A stretch of 32,171 nt of DNA from an uncultured Bacteroidales bacterium (GCA_905234765.1 CAJOIF010000031.1:1-32171), one strand, 5' to 3'; shown: positions 1 through 10,324, counted from the stretch's first letter. The notes: generated by a model from the letters alone, not told the origin. Numbers and translations are program-made.

Positions 1-522
1 GACTTCGCCTTCGAACTTGATACCCTTACCCTTATAAGGTTCAGGCTTACGCATCGAGCGGATCTTTGCGGCCACCTGACCAAGAAGTTGTTTGTCGTAC
101 GAACGCATCTTCAGAATGGGGTTCTTACCTCTTTCGTTGATGGTTTCGATTTTGATCTCCGGAGGCATCTCCATGAAGATGTTGTGGGAGAATCCGAGAG
201 CCATTTCAAGGATCTGTCCCTTGGCTTCGGCCTTGTAGCCGACACCGACAAATTCCTGAACGGTTTCGAAGCCTTCGCTGACACCCTTCACCATGTTGGC
301 GATGAGGGCGCGATAAAGTCCGTGCATGGCACCCGGCTTACCAGCGGTGGTAGCCTCATTGGGCTTCACATGCAGATGGCCGTCTTCCATCTCGAGGATG
401 ACAGCGTCGCCGTACTTCTGCGAAAGTTCACCTAACTTACCTTTGACCGTGATGACACCGTCTTTGATGTCGACCGTTACGCCTGCGGGGATGGCGATAG
501 GCATTTTACCAATTCTTGACAT
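1..522 (-). CDS. rplF: 50S ribosomal protein L6, 3' end outside window
   Basis: L6 of the large subunit, which sits near the factor-binding site. The start is the ATG at 520-522 and 174 codons are readable before the left edge. The product begins MSRIGKMPIAIPAGV and reaches MRKPEPYKGKGIKFEGEV, the conserved region just before the L6 C-terminus, so only about 10-15 residues should be missing. It lies 23 nt downstream of rpsH in the same orientation, its normal spc-operon place. Identity is secure from the two L6 repeats and the C-terminal signature. The stop codon and the genes expected next (rplR, rpsE, rpmD, rplO, secY) cannot be seen. Confidence 0.96.
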   Translation of the reverse strand, partial: MSRIGKMPIAIPAGVTVDIKDGVITVKGKLGELSQKYGDAVILEMEDGHLHVKPNEATTAGKPGAMHGLYRALIANMVKGVSEGFETVQEFVGVGYKAEAKGQILEMALGFSHNIFMEMPPEIKIETINERGKNPILKMRSYDKQLLGQVAAKIRSMRKPEPYKGKGIKFEGEV

Positions 523-545
523 AATTTCTATCTCCTATCCTTTAA

Positions 546-950
546 TTAACTGACGTAACAAATCACTTCGCCGCCGATGTGAAGCTTGCGGGCTTCCTTG
601 TCGGTCATCATGCCCTGCGAGGTGGAGATGATGGCGATACCGAGGCCATTCATCACACGCGGCAGGTTTTCACTGTCTGCATACCTTCTCAGGCCAGGAC
701 GCGACACGCGGTCGATGGTCGTGATGGCGGGCAGTTTGGTCACAGGATGGTACTTCAAGGCAATCTTGATGACATTCTGTGATTTCTTTTCGCCTTCCTC
801 GAACTTGTAGTTCAGGATATAACCTTTCTCAAAGAGAATCTTGGTGATAGCCTTCTTCATGTTGGAGGCAGGGATTTCAACGATTCTATGCCTTGCGCTG
901 TTCGCATTGCGAATGCGGGTCAAGTAATCTGCTATAGGGTCTGTATTCAT
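546..950 (-). CDS. rpsH: 30S ribosomal protein S8
   Basis: S8 is a primary 16S rRNA-binding protein that organises the central domain of the small subunit. The product is 134 residues, the usual length, starting [16 protein letters not shown], with the C-terminal motif around [19 protein letters not shown] that contacts helix 21. It lies 19 nt after rpsN and 23 nt before rplF. In Escherichia coli S8 is the translational repressor of the spc operon; no matching RNA target was recognised here, so autoregulation is not claimed. Confidence 0.98.
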   Translation of the reverse strand: MNTDPIADYLTRIRNANSARHRIVEIPASNMKKAITKILFEKGYILNYKFEEGEKKSQNVIKIALKYHPVTKLPAITTIDRVSRPGLRRYADSENLPRVMNGLGIAIISTSQGMMTDKEARKLHIGGEVICYVS

Positions 951-969
951 CTTTCTGTCTGCTTAATGT

Positions 970-1239
970 TTACCAACTAGCTTTCTTAACGCCCGGGATC
1001 AAGCCTTTGAGGGCCATTTCGCGGAAATCGATACGGGAGATGCCGAACTGGCGCATGTAGCCTTTCGGGCGGCCACTCAGCTTGCAACGGTTGTGCAGGC
1101 GGACGGGGCTCGAGTTCTTCGGAAGTTTCTGTAGTCCCTCGTAATCGCCGGCGGCTTTCAGGGCCGCACGTTTCTCAGCGTACTTCGCGACCATTTTCGC
1201 TCTTTTGCGCTCACGCGCTTTCATTGACTCTTTTGCCAT
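970..1239 (-). CDS. rpsN: 30S ribosomal protein S14, zinc-independent type
   Basis: S14 binds the 3' major domain of 16S rRNA in the head of the small subunit. The product is 89 residues, starting [20 protein letters not shown] and ending in the conserved stretch [18 protein letters not shown]. It is the long form without the CxxC pairs of zinc-binding S14: only one cysteine is visible (in [15 protein letters not shown]). Its place between rplE (7 nt upstream) and rpsH (19 nt downstream) is standard. Confidence 0.98.
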   Translation of the reverse strand: MAKESMKARERKRAKMVAKYAEKRAALKAAGDYEGLQKLPKNSSPVRLHNRCKLSGRPKGYMRQFGISRIDFREMALKGLIPGVKKASW

Positions 1240-1246
1240 GGTTTAC

Positions 1247-1789
1247 TTACTTTTTTTGATTTTGAAAAGGAAGACCAAAATGTTTCAATAAAGCCAATGC
1301 CTCTTGGTCGGTCTTGGCTGACGTGACGAAGGTGATGTTCATACCGTTGAGCTTGTTCACTTTCTCGATATCGATTTCGGGGAAGATGATCTGCTCGGTG
1401 ATGCCGAAGCTATAGTTGCCGCGGCCGTCAAAGCCTTTGTCGCTGATACCCCTGAAGTCGCGGACACGCGGCAGGGCCACGCAGACCAAGCGTTCGAGAA
1501 ACTCGTACATCTTGTCGCCGCGCAGCGTCGGGTTGCCACGGCGCAGCTTGAAGTTGCTGACGTCGTGTCGGGAGATGGTCGGAACGGCTTTCTGACCGGT
1601 GATGGCGGACATTTCCTCCACACCATAGTCAATCAGTTTCTTGTCGGCCAATGCAGCGCCGATGCCCTGATTGAGTGAAATTTTCAAAAGCCGTGGAACC
1701 TGCATCACAGATTTGTAGTTGAATTCTTGCATCAATGCAGGCACGATTTCACTCTTGTATTGTCCTCTGAGTCTGGGTTGATAGTTCAT
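1247..1789 (-). CDS. rplE: 50S ribosomal protein L5 with a short internal gap
   Basis: L5 binds 5S rRNA in the central protuberance and touches P-site tRNA through a loop. The product is 180 residues. [16 protein letters not shown] near the start, [20 protein letters not shown] in the middle and [20 protein letters not shown] near the end are typical. One feature is odd: around residues 80-91 the sequence reads [19 protein letters not shown], whereas L5 proteins normally have about five more residues after the proline (P-I-G-x-x-V-T-L-R). The frame is intact on both sides, so this is a clean in-frame gap and not a frameshift. One base separates it from rplX and 7 nt from rpsN. Confidence 0.97.
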   Translation of the reverse strand: MNYQPRLRGQYKSEIVPALMQEFNYKSVMQVPRLLKISLNQGIGAALADKKLIDYGVEEMSAITGQKAVPTISRHDVSNFKLRRGNPTLRGDKMYEFLERLVCVALPRVRDFRGISDKGFDGRGNYSFGITEQIIFPEIDIEKVNKLNGMNITFVTSAKTDQEALALLKHFGLPFQNQKK

Positions 1790-1790
1790 T

Positions 1791-2111
1791 TTACTTTAAG
1801 ATTTCACCAGTTTTCTTTGAATAACGGGTCAGTTTGCCCGTGCTTTCGTCGATCTTACGTCCAATGCGTGAGGGTTTGCCGTCTTTGCCGACCACCATCA
1901 GGTTGGAGATGTGGATAGGGGCTTCTTGTTTGATGATGCCACCTTGGGGATGTTCAGCGTTGGGGCGGGTGTGCTTGGAGATGATCCTGATACCCTCGAC
2001 GACGGCGCGATTGTCCTTAACGTCGACTCTCAACACTTTACCTTGCTTACCTTTGTCGTTGCCTGAAAGGACCAGAACAGTATCGCCTTTCTTTACGTGT
2101 AACTTACTCAT
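1791..2111 (-). CDS. rplX: 50S ribosomal protein L24
   Basis: L24 is an assembly-initiator protein of the large subunit with a KOW fold. The product is 106 residues and opens with the KOW motif ([20 protein letters not shown], about residues 7-26), followed by [20 protein letters not shown], where the loop contacts 23S rRNA. It sits 26 nt downstream of rplN and 1 nt upstream of rplE, the conserved spc-operon order. Confidence 0.98.
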   Translation of the reverse strand: MSKLHVKKGDTVLVLSGNDKGKQGKVLRVDVKDNRAVVEGIRIISKHTRPNAEHPQGGIIKQEAPIHISNLMVVGKDGKPSRIGRKIDESTGKLTRYSKKTGEILK

Positions 2112-2137
2112 TGTCTTACTGTTTTTAAGATTTAGAA

Positions 2138-2506
2138 TTACAACACTTCGGGAGCGAGCGAAACTATTTTCATGAATTGCTTTTCGCGCAACTCTCTGGC
2201 CACGGGGCCAAAGATACGGGTACCGATGAGTTCGCCAGCCTGGTTGAGCAGGACACAGGCGTTGTCATCGAAACGGATGTAGGAACCGTCGGCACGACGG
2301 GTTTCCTTCTTGGTGCGGACTACGACTGCCTTCGAGACGGTGCCTTTCTTGACGTTGCCGCTCGGGATGGCACTCTTAACGGTGACGACGATGATGTCGC
2401 CCGTGTGGGCGTAGCGTTTCTTGGTGCCGCCTAACACGCGGATGCAGAGGACTTCCTTTGCGCCGCTATTGTCGGCTACTGCGAGTCTGGTTTCCTGTTG
2501 TATCAT
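2138..2506 (-). CDS. rplN: 50S ribosomal protein L14
   Basis: L14 lies at the subunit interface and forms intersubunit bridges with 16S rRNA. The product is 122 residues, the standard length, starting [20 protein letters not shown], with [19 protein letters not shown] and [19 protein letters not shown] as family hallmarks. It follows rpsQ by one base, so the two are probably translated in a coupled way. Confidence 0.99.
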   Translation of the reverse strand: MIQQETRLAVADNSGAKEVLCIRVLGGTKKRYAHTGDIIVVTVKSAIPSGNVKKGTVSKAVVVRTKKETRRADGSYIRFDDNACVLLNQAGELIGTRIFGPVARELREKQFMKIVSLAPEVL

Positions 2507-2507
2507 A

Positions 2508-2771
2508 TTACTTAGCCCTTTCGATAATTTCTACTAGTCTCCAACGTTTTCTCTTGCTCAGCGGACGGGTTTCCATGATGCGCACGGTATCGCCGATGTT
2601 GCATTCCTGTTTCTCGTCATGAGCCATGAAACGGCTCGTCTTCTTGATGAACTTGCCGTAGATCGGGTGCTTTTCACGACGTTCGATCTCCACGACGATG
2701 GATTTGTCCATCTTGTTGCTGACAACCACGCCGATTCTTTCTTTTCTGAGGTTTCTTTTAACTTCTTCCAT
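2508..2771 (-). CDS. rpsQ: 30S ribosomal protein S17
   Basis: S17 is a primary 16S rRNA-binding protein of the OB-fold type. The product is 87 residues. [20 protein letters not shown] opens the fold and [20 protein letters not shown] is the highly conserved C-terminal block. It is 20 nt after rpmC and one base before rplN, the normal S10-to-spc junction in bacteria. Confidence 0.98.
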   Translation of the reverse strand: MEEVKRNLRKERIGVVVSNKMDKSIVVEIERREKHPIYGKFIKKTSRFMAHDEKQECNIGDTVRIMETRPLSKRKRWRLVEIIERAK

Positions 2772-2791
2772 AGTATCTTTCGTCGTTTAAG

Positions 2792-2995
2792 TTATTTGTT
2801 TCCTTCGAGTTGGCGTCTCCTCAATTCGGTGAGGTAACGGGCAATGTTCTTGCGGGTGTTACGGATCTGGTTAGGGTTCTCCAACGGTGACACCGCATTG
2901 TTGAGTCTCATTTTCATAAGCTGCTCACGAGTCTGTTCGAGTTTCTCTTGCAGGTCGGCAGTGCTCATGTCTTTGATGGATTCCTTGTTTTTCAT
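2792..2995 (-). CDS. rpmC: 50S ribosomal protein L29
   Basis: L29 lies next to the polypeptide exit tunnel, where it helps dock trigger factor and SRP. The product is 67 residues, a two-helix protein with NNAVSPLENPNQIRNTRKNI and IARYLTELRRRQLEG as conserved helix-2 signatures. It sits 18 nt downstream of rplP and 20 nt upstream of rpsQ. The ATG at 2993-2995 gives MKNKESIKDMSTADL; a shorter product from the internal Met is possible, but the first start fits the spacing. Confidence 0.97.
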   Translation of the reverse strand: MKNKESIKDMSTADLQEKLEQTREQLMKMRLNNAVSPLENPNQIRNTRKNIARYLTELRRRQLEGNK

Positions 2996-3013
2996 TGTTC
3001 TATACCTCCAAAT

Positions 3014-3433
3014 TTATTCGACGTAATCTCTTCTCACCACAAACTTCGTGGTCACGGGGAGCTTCTGCGCGGCGAGGCGAAGGGCTTCCTTGGCGACGGC
3101 CAACGGCACGCCTTCGGCTTCGAAGAGCATGTGGCCGGGGGTGACACGAGCTACAAAGTATTCCGGATCGCCCTTACCTTTACCCATACGTACGTCCAAA
3201 GGCTTCTTGGTGATGGGTTTGTCGGGGAAGATACGGATCCAAATCTGACCTTCACGTTTCATGTAACGTGTGACGGCCTGACGGGCGGCCTCAATCTGGC
3301 GGGCGGTGATCCAAGCCTCTTCCAGGGTCTTGATGCCAAAGGAACCGAAGGCGAGTTCGTGGCCGCGGAATGCGTTGCCCTTCATCTTGCCTTTCTGTGG
3401 CCTTCTGTATTTCTGTCTTTTAGGTTGTAACAT
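3014..3433 (-). CDS. rplP: 50S ribosomal protein L16
   Basis: L16 lies by the A-site tRNA elbow and helps shape the peptidyl-transferase region. The product is 139 residues, starting [19 protein letters not shown]. The block [20 protein letters not shown] and the following [13 protein letters not shown] are the usual signatures. It follows rpsC by 28 nt and precedes rpmC by 18 nt. Confidence 0.99.
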   Translation of the reverse strand: MLQPKRQKYRRPQKGKMKGNAFRGHELAFGSFGIKTLEEAWITARQIEAARQAVTRYMKREGQIWIRIFPDKPITKKPLDVRMGKGKGDPEYFVARVTPGHMLFEAEGVPLAVAKEALRLAAQKLPVTTKFVVRRDYVE

Positions 3434-3461
3434 TTTCTGTCAACTTTTAAGGTTTACACAA

Positions 3462-4196
3462 TCATTTACGTTTTCCTTCGCCACGGCGGGGTCCACGACC
3501 GGCAGGACGCGTCGACGCAGGCTGTTTGCGAGCGGGGGCGGCTGCGGTGGTGGTGGGCACCAGTTCGGGCTTGCCATAGATTTCACCTTTGCAGATCCAG
3601 ACTTTGACACCCAGACGACCGTATGAGGTGTGGGCTTCAACCAAGGAGTAGTCGATGTCGGCGCGCAGCGTGTGCAGCGGGATACGGCCTTCCTTGTAGG
3701 CTTCGGAGCGGGCGATTTCGGCGCCACCCACGCGGCCCGAGATGAGGATCTTGATGCCTTCAGCGCCCATGCGCATAGTGCCTTGTGCTGCGGTCTTGAT
3801 GGCGCGGCGATACGACACACGGCCTTCAATCTGCTTGGCGATGCTGCTGGCGACGATGTAGGCGTCGAGTTCAGGTCTCTTAATTTCGTTGATGTTGATT
3901 TGGATTTCCTTGCCAATGAGCTTCACCAGCTCTTTCTTCAGCTTGTCGACCTCCTCGCCACCCTTGCCGATGATCATACCGGGACGGGCCGTGAAGATGG
4001 TGACAGTGACATATTTCAAGGAACGTTCGATGGCGATCTTTGAGATGCCGGCCTTGCCGAGACGGGCGTTCAGATACTTACGGATCTTGTCGTCCTCCAC
4101 GAGCTTGGCTGAAAAGTCTTTTCCGCCATACCAGTTGGAATCCCATCCTTTGATGATTCCCAACCTAAGACCTATAGGATTAGTTTTTTGTCCCAT
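3462..4196 (-). CDS. rpsC: 30S ribosomal protein S3
   Basis: S3 forms part of the mRNA entry tunnel and has helicase-related residues in E. coli. The product is 244 residues, starting [20 protein letters not shown]. The KH RNA-binding domain is visible through [16 protein letters not shown], followed by the C-terminal domain with [13 protein letters not shown] and [19 protein letters not shown]. The last roughly 35 residues are a basic, low-complexity Ala/Arg/Pro/Gly tail ([19 protein letters not shown]), longer than in E. coli. It starts 2 nt after the rplV stop codon. Confidence 0.98.
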   Translation of the reverse strand: MGQKTNPIGLRLGIIKGWDSNWYGGKDFSAKLVEDDKIRKYLNARLGKAGISKIAIERSLKYVTVTIFTARPGMIIGKGGEEVDKLKKELVKLIGKEIQININEIKRPELDAYIVASSIAKQIEGRVSYRRAIKTAAQGTMRMGAEGIKILISGRVGGAEIARSEAYKEGRIPLHTLRADIDYSLVEAHTSYGRLGVKVWICKGEIYGKPELVPTTTAAAPARKQPASTRPAGRGPRRGEGKRK

Positions 4197-4198
4197 TA

Positions 4199-4606
4199 TT
4201 ATTCTTCGTTAGCGATTCTGCTGTCAACAATGATTGTGACGTGATTTGAGCGCTTGCGGATGTGGAAGGCGCGACCGTGAGGGGCGGCTTGGATACGCTT
4301 CAGTGTGCGGCCTTCGTCGACCCAAATCTCCTTCACGTAGAGGTTGCTTTCCTCAACGCGTTTTCCTTCGTTCTTGGCTTCCCAGTTGGCGATGGCCGAG
4401 CGAAGCAGCTTGTAGACCGGCTTCGCGGCGCTCTTGGTCGAGTATTGCAGCGAATGCAGCGCAAGCTCAACCTTCTGTCCTCTGATCATGTCGGCCACGA
4501 GGCGCATCTTGAAGGGCGATGTCGGGACATCGTTCAGGCGCGCGATGGCGACACTCTTGCGAGCTTCTTTCAAAGCTTCGGCTCTGTTATGTTTTCTTGC
4601 TCCCAT
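4199..4606 (-). CDS. rplV: 50S ribosomal protein L22
   Basis: L22 lines the nascent-peptide tunnel through a long beta hairpin and binds all six 23S rRNA domains. The product is 135 residues. The core block [20 protein letters not shown] and the hairpin tip region [20 protein letters not shown] with RSNHVTIIV are conserved. The hairpin appears complete, with no insertion or deletion of the kind linked to macrolide resistance. It is 12 nt after rpsS and 2 nt before rpsC. Confidence 0.98.
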   Translation of the reverse strand: MGARKHNRAEALKEARKSVAIARLNDVPTSPFKMRLVADMIRGQKVELALHSLQYSTKSAAKPVYKLLRSAIANWEAKNEGKRVEESNLYVKEIWVDEGRTLKRIQAAPHGRAFHIRKRSNHVTIIVDSRIANEE

Positions 4607-4618
4607 GGTTACCTAGTT

Positions 4619-4897
4619 TTACTTGTTACCTTTATCTTTGTTTCCGGCATGACCTCTGAAGATGCGGGTCGGGGCGAACTCGCCGAGCTTGTGGCCCACC
4701 ATGTTCTCCGTCACATAGACGGGGATGAACTTGTTGCCATTGTGGACGGCGATGGTCTGACCGACGAAATCAGGAGAAATCATCGATGCTCTCGACCATG
4801 TCTTGATAACGGTCTTCTTGCCGCTTTCGACGTTTTCCATCACTCTCTGTTGGAGTTTGTAGTGGATATACGGTCCTTTCTTTAATGATCTACTCAT
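4619..4897 (-). CDS. rpsS: 30S ribosomal protein S19
   Basis: S19 forms a complex with S13 in the head of the small subunit and contacts A-site tRNA. The product is 92 residues, opening [19 protein letters not shown] and containing the signature [20 protein letters not shown] followed by [12 protein letters not shown]. It lies 24 nt downstream of rplB and 12 nt upstream of rplV. Confidence 0.99.
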   Translation of the reverse strand: MSRSLKKGPYIHYKLQQRVMENVESGKKTVIKTWSRASMISPDFVGQTIAVHNGNKFIPVYVTENMVGHKLGEFAPTRIFRGHAGNKDKGNK

Positions 4898-4921
4898 AGT
4901 ATTATGCGATTTTCCTGATTA

Positions 4922-5743
4922 TTACTTTCTTCTGTCGATGATATACTTGTTGGAAGCAGCCTTCGGCGAACGGGTCTTGTAGCCCTTTGCCGGCAAGCCC
5001 TTACGTGAACGCGGGTGACCGCCGGATGCACGGCCTTCACCACCGCCCATCGGGTGGTCGACAGGGTTCATGACGACACCACGGTTGTGCGGGCGGCGAC
5101 CGAGCCAGCGGCTACGGCCAGCCTTACCTGACTTCTCGAGGTTGTGGTCGGCGTTGGAAACGCTACCAATGGTGGCTTTGCAAGCCTGGAGGATCATACG
5201 GGTCTCGCCTGAGGGCATACGCAGGATGGCGTACTTGCCGTCGCGGCTCATCAGCTGGGCATAGCTGCCGGCACTGCGGGCCATCTTGGCACCTTGGCCA
5301 GGACGAAGCTCGATGTTGTGGATAATGGTACCGAACGGAATCTCGCTCAGGAAAAGGGTGTTGCCCACGTTGGGTTGGATGCCCTTGCCAGAGAGGATCT
5401 CCTGACCGACCTTGAGGCCAGCAGGGGCAATGATGTAACGCTTCTCGCCGTCCTTGTAGAACACGAGGGCGATACGTGCCGTGCGGTTGGGATCGTATTC
5501 AATGGTCTTCACAACGCCCGGGATACCATCCTTGTCGCGTTTGAAGTCAATGACTCTGTATTGTCTCTTGTGGCCGCCGCCTCTGTAGCGCACGGTCATC
5601 TCACCACTGCTGTTACGGCCGCCAGTGCTCTTCTTGGGTCTCAACAGGGACTTTTCCGGGCGGTCGGTCGTAATTTCGTCGAAAGCGCTGATCACTTTGA
5701 AGCGCTGACCGGGTGTCGTAGGTTTATATTTCTTTAAAGCCAT
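4922..5743 (-). CDS. rplB: 50S ribosomal protein L2
   Basis: L2 is needed for subunit joining and for peptidyl-transferase activity. The product is 273 residues, the usual length. The near-invariant block [20 protein letters not shown] holds His230, the equivalent of the E. coli residue implicated in peptide-bond formation. The N-terminal OB-fold ([19 protein letters not shown]) and the C-terminal SH3-like domain are both present. It starts 2 nt after the rplW stop and is followed 24 nt later by rpsS. Confidence 0.99.
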   Translation of the reverse strand: MALKKYKPTTPGQRFKVISAFDEITTDRPEKSLLRPKKSTGGRNSSGEMTVRYRGGGHKRQYRVIDFKRDKDGIPGVVKTIEYDPNRTARIALVFYKDGEKRYIIAPAGLKVGQEILSGKGIQPNVGNTLFLSEIPFGTIIHNIELRPGQGAKMARSAGSYAQLMSRDGKYAILRMPSGETRMILQACKATIGSVSNADHNLEKSGKAGRSRWLGRRPHNRGVVMNPVDHPMGGGEGRASGGHPRSRKGLPAKGYKTRSPKAASNKYIIDRRK

Positions 5744-5745
5744 GA

Positions 5746-6036
5746 TCAGATATTGCTAAAAAAGTCAATTGTATCACCTTCCTTCAAAGTCACGACAGCC
5801 TTCTTGAAAGCAGGTCTGCGACCAGTGACGATACCGGCCTTGGTATAGCGTGACTTCTTCTTTCCATCGTAATTCATCGTGTTGACGGCAGCGACTTTCA
5901 CACCGTAAAGCTTTTCGATGGCTTCCTTGATCTGAATCTTGTTGACGTTCTTGTCGACGATGAATGCGTACTTGTTCAGCTTTTCGCTGATAGCGGTCAT
6001 CTTTTCAGTAATGACGGGTCTCTTTATGATAATCAT
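5746..6036 (-). CDS. rplW: 50S ribosomal protein L23
   Basis: L23 sits at the tunnel exit and is the main docking point for trigger factor and SRP. The product is 96 residues. [20 protein letters not shown] at the start and the block [20 protein letters not shown] are conserved, and the tail ([19 protein letters not shown]) matches the Bacteroidota form. It lies 27 nt after rplD and 2 nt before rplB. Confidence 0.98.
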   Translation of the reverse strand: MIIIKRPVITEKMTAISEKLNKYAFIVDKNVNKIQIKEAIEKLYGVKVAAVNTMNYDGKKKSRYTKAGIVTGRRPAFKKAVVTLKEGDTIDFFSNI

Positions 6037-6063
6037 CTCTTTTCGTGTTTTAATGGTTAAACA

Positions 6064-6690
6064 TTATCCAAGGATTTCCTCAACGGGCTTCAGAGCGCTC
6101 TCGGTGAAGAAAATGTTCTTGGCCTTCAGAATATCATAAGTACTCAGGTTACGGGCCAGGGCAATCTCGGTGCGCTGAATGTTCCTTGCGGACAGCACAA
6201 CGTTCTTGTTGGGCTCGGCAAACACGAAGAGGTTGCGGTTGCCGTTGACCTTGAAGGTATCGAGCACCTGCACCATTTGCTTCGTCTTGATGGCATCGAA
6301 GCTGAAATCCTCGACCACGCGGATGGCGCCGTCGGTGATTTTGCTTGACAGGGCCGACTTACGAGCCAGCACCTTAACCTTTTTGTTCAGCTTAAAGCGG
6401 TAGTCGCGGGGCTTAGGACCAAACACGCGGGCGCCGCCTCTCAGCAGGGGCGAGTTGATGTCGCCACGGCGAGCGCCGCCGGTGCCCTTCTGACGGAAGA
6501 GCTTGCGGGTGCTGCCCGAAATCTCGCTGCGTTCCTTTGATTTGTGAGTGCCCTGACGCTGGTCGGCCAGATATTGTCTCACTGCCAGATACATGACATG
6601 CTCATTGGGCTCAATGCCGTAAATGTCGTCATTCAACTGAATCTTGCGGCCTGTATCTTCGCCTTTGATGTTATAGACTGTTAACTCCAT
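6064..6690 (-). CDS. rplD: 50S ribosomal protein L4
   Basis: L4 reaches the nascent-peptide tunnel through an extended loop and helps 50S assembly. The product is 208 residues. The loop block ([20 protein letters not shown], then [20 protein letters not shown]) is intact and unremarkable. Its start codon overlaps the end of rplC by 10 nt, suggesting translational coupling. In E. coli L4 represses its own S10 operon. Here the operon is driven from upstream of rpsL, and no S10-type leader is visible in the short gap before rpsJ. Confidence 0.98.
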   Translation of the reverse strand: MELTVYNIKGEDTGRKIQLNDDIYGIEPNEHVMYLAVRQYLADQRQGTHKSKERSEISGSTRKLFRQKGTGGARRGDINSPLLRGGARVFGPKPRDYRFKLNKKVKVLARKSALSSKITDGAIRVVEDFSFDAIKTKQMVQVLDTFKVNGNRNLFVFAEPNKNVVLSARNIQRTEIALARNLSTYDILKAKNIFFTESALKPVEEILG

Positions 6691-7310
6691 CTCTCAATCT
6701 TTAAGTATCCATTATTGTGGCCCGGAACGGCGCCCTTCACCACTAACAAATTCTTCTCGGGAACGACCTTCACAATCATGAGGTTCGTCACCTTCACTTT
6801 ATGGTTACCCATTTGTCCGGCCATGCGCAAGCCCTTGAACACTCTCGAAGGATAAGCGCAAGCACCGATAGAACCCGGCTTTCTCAAACGGTTGTGTTGT
6901 CCGTGAGTAGCCTGACCGACGCCATTGAAATGATGGCGTTTCACCACGCCCTGGAAGCCTTTACCTTTGCTGATGCCGCTGACATCGACAAACTCGCCTT
7001 CCATGAACACATCGACGGTAAGCGTTTCGCCCAATTGTTTTCTGTGGCCTTCTTCGAAACGCGAGAACTCGCGCACCAGTTTCTTCGGGGTCGTGTTGGC
7101 CTTGGCAAAGTGACCTTGCTCGGCCTTCGGGGTGTTTTTCACCTTCTTTTCGTCGAAACCTAACTGGATTGCGCTGTAGCCGTCTTTCTCAATCGTTCTG
7201 ACTTGGGTGACCACGCAGGGACCTGCCTCAATGACAGTGACGGGAACCATCTTTCCGGCCTCGTCGTAAATGTGGGTCATCCCAATCTTTTTTCCTAGTA
7301 ATCCTGACAT
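6681..7310 (-). CDS. rplC: 50S ribosomal protein L3
   Basis: L3 is an early assembly protein whose central extension reaches the peptidyl-transferase centre. The product is 209 residues. [20 protein letters not shown] opens it, and the extension is seen as [20 protein letters not shown] and [20 protein letters not shown] then [15 protein letters not shown]. It is 39 nt downstream of rpsJ, and its 3' end overlaps rplD by 10 nt. Confidence 0.99.
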   Translation of the reverse strand: MSGLLGKKIGMTHIYDEAGKMVPVTVIEAGPCVVTQVRTIEKDGYSAIQLGFDEKKVKNTPKAEQGHFAKANTTPKKLVREFSRFEEGHRKQLGETLTVDVFMEGEFVDVSGISKGKGFQGVVKRHHFNGVGQATHGQHNRLRKPGSIGACAYPSRVFKGLRMAGQMGNHKVKVTNLMIVKVVPEKNLLVVKGAVPGHNNGYLKIERWS

Positions 7311-7349
7311 GCTGTCTTGCTTTTAATTGTTTGTACTAGATAGGTTTAA

Positions 7350-7655
7350 TTACAATTTGATTTCTACTTCCACACCGCTGGGGAGCTCCAGCTTCATCAG
7401 TGCGTCGATCGTCTGAGAAGTCGAGTTGTAGATGTCGAGCAAACGCTTGTAGGTCGAAAGCTCGAACTGCTCTCTCGATTTCTTGTGGACGAATGTCGAA
7501 CGCAGGACCGTGTAGATCTTCTTGTTGGTCGGCAACGGAATAGGACCGCTGACGATGGCTCCAGTCGACTTGATGGTTTTAACGATCTTCTCGGCCGACT
7601 TGTCAACCAAGTTATGATCGTGCGACTTCAATTTGATTCTAATTCTCTGGCTCAC
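7350..7655 (-). CDS. rpsJ: 30S ribosomal protein S10 (NusE)
   Basis: S10 acts in the head of the small subunit and, as NusE, in transcription antitermination and coupling with NusG. The product is 101 residues, starting [20 protein letters not shown]. The conserved blocks [20 protein letters not shown] and [20 protein letters not shown] are both present. It follows fusA by only 27 nt, so the str and S10 gene groups are joined here without a tuf gene between them. Confidence 0.99.
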   Translation of the reverse strand: MSQRIRIKLKSHDHNLVDKSAEKIVKTIKSTGAIVSGPIPLPTNKKIYTVLRSTFVHKKSREQFELSTYKRLLDIYNSTSQTIDALMKLELPSGVEVEIKL

Positions 7656-7682
7656 AATAATTATGTTTATTGAATTGTTTGC

Positions 7683-9806
7683 TTAAATGAATAATAGTCC
7701 TTTTGCCTTTTTGATCACCACTTCGGCAATGGCTTCGGGGACAGGGGCATAGTGGCTCAACTCCATGTTGAAGGTGGCGCGGCCCGACGACAGCGAGCGA
7801 AGCTGGGTGATGTAACCGAACATCTCGGCCAGCGGCACGTCTGCCTTAATCGTCTGGAAACCAATGTCTGCAATGACTTCACGCAATATTGATCTTTTCT
7901 TGTTCAAATCGCCCGTGACGTCACCAAGGTATTCGTCGGGGCAATGGATTTCGACTCTCATCACGGGTTCCATCAGGATGGCACCAGCCTTGAGGCCAGC
8001 CTCCTTGAAGGCGACATGGGCAGCCGTCTCGAACGAGAGGGCATCGCTGTCAACGGGATGGAACGAACCGTCGGTGAGGGTCACTTTCAGGTTCACGACC
8101 GGGAAACCGGCCAGCACGCCGTTGGTCAAGGCTCCCTTGAAGCCTTTCTCCGTGGCTTGGATGAATTCGCGAGGGATGACGCCACCCTTCACTTCATCGA
8201 CAAACTGCAGTCCCTGCACGCCGTCTTCGGCGGGACCCATAATGAACTCGATATCGGCAAACTTACCCTTTCCACCGGTCTGTTTTTTATAGACTTCACG
8301 ATGCTGAATTGTTTGAGTAAAGGCTTCCTTGTATGCGACCTGCGGACGGCCGGAGTTGACTTCCACGCCAAACTCTCTCTTGAGGCGGTCCATGATGATG
8401 TCAAGGTGTAGTTCGCCCATACCTGACAGTATGGTTTGTCCCGAGTTCTCGTCGGTGTGCACGAACAGCGTAGGATCCTCCTCGACCAACTTGGCCAAGG
8501 ACTGATCCAGCTTGTCTAAGTCTGCAGTGACTTTAGGCTCAACAGCGATGTTGACCACTGGCTCGGGGAACTTGATGTTCTCGAGCACCAGCGGCTTGTT
8601 CTCAACGGTCAGCGTGTCGCCCGTGCGGATGAGCTTGAAACCGACAGCGGCACCGATGTCGCCAGCGGAAATCTCTTCCAATGGGTTTTGCTTGTTGGCA
8701 TGCATCTGAACGATCTTAGCGATACGTTCGCGCTTGCCTGTCGACACGTTGAGCACCATGTCACCCGCTTTCAAAGTGCCGGAATAGACGCGGAAGAAAC
8801 AGAGACGACCGACGAAAGGATCCGTGGCAATCTTGAACGCTAAGGCGCAGAAAGGCTCCTTGGGGTCGCACTTGCGCACTTCCTCTTGCTCGGTCTTCGG
8901 ATTGATACCCTTCACATGGTCGATGTCAAGCGGGCTGGGCAGGTAGTTGACGATGGCGTCAAGCAGGGGCTGCACACCCTTGTTCTTGAACGACGAGCCG
9001 CACATCACGGGGCAAATGCGAAGGTCAAGCGTAGCCTTGCGGATTTGTGCGATGAGTTCGGCTTCGGTGATGCTGTCGGGGTCTTCCATATACTTCTCGA
9101 ACAAGGCTTCGTCGTCTTCGACAGCCCCTTCGATGAGCTGGGTACGGTATTCCGCAACCATGTCCTTCATGTCTTCGGGGATCTCAATTTCGTCGTAGAC
9201 AGAGCCGTTGTCCTGTTCTTCCCAAGCGTACGCCTTATTCCTAAGCAAGTCGACCACGCCGATGAACTCGTCTTCGGCACCGATGGGCAGCTGGATGGCG
9301 ACAGGATTGGCGTGAAGCCGTTCCTTAATCTGATCCATTACCTTAAAGAAATCGGCACCTGCGCGGTCCATTTTGTTGACGTAGCAGATGCGGGGGACGT
9401 TGTACTTGTTGGCCTGATGCCACACGGTTTCCGACTGAGGCTCGACACCGCCGACGGCGCAGAAGATGGCGATGGCGCCATCCAGCACGCGCAGTGAGCG
9501 TTCCACCTCGACGGTGAAATCCACGTGACCGGGCGTGTCGATGATGTTGATCTTGTAAGCCTCATTATTAAGGTGCCAGAACACCGTTGTTGCAGCTGAG
9601 GTAATGGTGATGCCACGTTCCTGCTCCTGAACCATCCAATCCATGGTGGCGGCGCCGTCGTGAACCTCACCTATCTTATGACTACGGCCAGTATAATAGA
9701 GGATACGCTCCGTCGTCGTCGTCTTACCGGCGTCGATGTGTGCCATGATGCCGATATTACGCGTGAGGCAGAGCGGGTTCATCATATTTTCCTGACCGTT
9801 TTGCAT
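7683..9806 (-). CDS. fusA: Translation elongation factor G
   Basis: EF-G is the GTPase that moves tRNAs and mRNA through the ribosome after peptide transfer and, with RRF, splits ribosomes. The product is 707 residues, full length. G-motifs are clear: AHIDAGKTT at residues 22-30 (P-loop), DTPGH at 90-94 and NKMD at 144-147, with switch-I sequence [12 protein letters not shown]. Domains II-V follow, with [20 protein letters not shown] in domain III and the domain IV/V part near [20 protein letters not shown]. It lies between rpsG (19 nt) and rpsJ (27 nt). The second and third in-frame Met (MMNPL) could also serve as start. Confidence 0.98.
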   Translation of the reverse strand: MQNGQENMMNPLCLTRNIGIMAHIDAGKTTTTERILYYTGRSHKIGEVHDGAATMDWMVQEQERGITITSAATTVFWHLNNEAYKINIIDTPGHVDFTVEVERSLRVLDGAIAIFCAVGGVEPQSETVWHQANKYNVPRICYVNKMDRAGADFFKVMDQIKERLHANPVAIQLPIGAEDEFIGVVDLLRNKAYAWEEQDNGSVYDEIEIPEDMKDMVAEYRTQLIEGAVEDDEALFEKYMEDPDSITEAELIAQIRKATLDLRICPVMCGSSFKNKGVQPLLDAIVNYLPSPLDIDHVKGINPKTEQEEVRKCDPKEPFCALAFKIATDPFVGRLCFFRVYSGTLKAGDMVLNVSTGKRERIAKIVQMHANKQNPLEEISAGDIGAAVGFKLIRTGDTLTVENKPLVLENIKFPEPVVNIAVEPKVTADLDKLDQSLAKLVEEDPTLFVHTDENSGQTILSGMGELHLDIIMDRLKREFGVEVNSGRPQVAYKEAFTQTIQHREVYKKQTGGKGKFADIEFIMGPAEDGVQGLQFVDEVKGGVIPREFIQATEKGFKGALTNGVLAGFPVVNLKVTLTDGSFHPVDSDALSFETAAHVAFKEAGLKAGAILMEPVMRVEIHCPDEYLGDVTGDLNKKRSILREVIADIGFQTIKADVPLAEMFGYITQLRSLSSGRATFNMELSHYAPVPEAIAEVVIKKAKGLLFI

Positions 9807-9825
9807 AACTCCTGTTCTTTCCTAA

Positions 9826-10293
9826 TTAGAATCTGAAATGCGAGAATGCCTTGTTGGCATCTGCCATTCTGTGGATTTCTTCCTTCTTCTTAAATGCGGC
9901 TCCTTCTTCTTTGTAAGCTGACATGATTTCCGAAGCGAGCTTCAGGGCCATCGATTTCTCGTGACGTTTGCGGGCATAACCGATCAGGTTCTTCATACCA
10001 ATGCTCTGCTTACGGGCAGGACGGATCTCTGAAGGAATCTGGAAGGTAGCACCACCGATACGACGGCTTCTTACTTCCACTTGAGGGGTAACGTTGGCCA
10101 GGGCCTTCTTCCACACCTCAACCGGATTTTCGTTGAGCTTACTTTCAACGATGTCCATTGCTTCGTAGAAAATCTGATAAGCCAAATTCTTCTTACCCTC
10201 GAGCATGATGTTGTTCACGAACTTCGTGACCTGCACATCGCCATACTTCGGGTCGGGAAGGATAATTCTCTTCTTTGGTTTAGCTTTTCTCAT
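9826..10293 (-). CDS. rpsG: 30S ribosomal protein S7
   Basis: S7 nucleates assembly of the 30S head and lies at the E-site mRNA exit. The product is 155 residues. [20 protein letters not shown] and the block [20 protein letters not shown] followed by FQIPSEIRP are the classic S7 signatures, and the C-terminal part includes [20 protein letters not shown]. It sits 31 nt downstream of rpsL and 19 nt upstream of fusA. In E. coli S7 represses the str operon by binding the S12-S7 spacer; with only 31 nt here, that mechanism looks unlikely in the same form. Confidence 0.99.
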   Translation of the reverse strand: MRKAKPKKRIILPDPKYGDVQVTKFVNNIMLEGKKNLAYQIFYEAMDIVESKLNENPVEVWKKALANVTPQVEVRSRRIGGATFQIPSEIRPARKQSIGMKNLIGYARKRHEKSMALKLASEIMSAYKEEGAAFKKKEEIHRMADANKAFSHFRF

Positions 10294-10324
10294 GTTTTTA
10301 AGTCTTTCTGTTTTTGACTAATCT

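Noticed and set aside
2948..3430. 160-codon plus-strand frame opposite rplP, and similar long plus-strand frames across the ribosomal operon
   Set aside because: All are antisense to certain ribosomal genes and show no conserved motifs.
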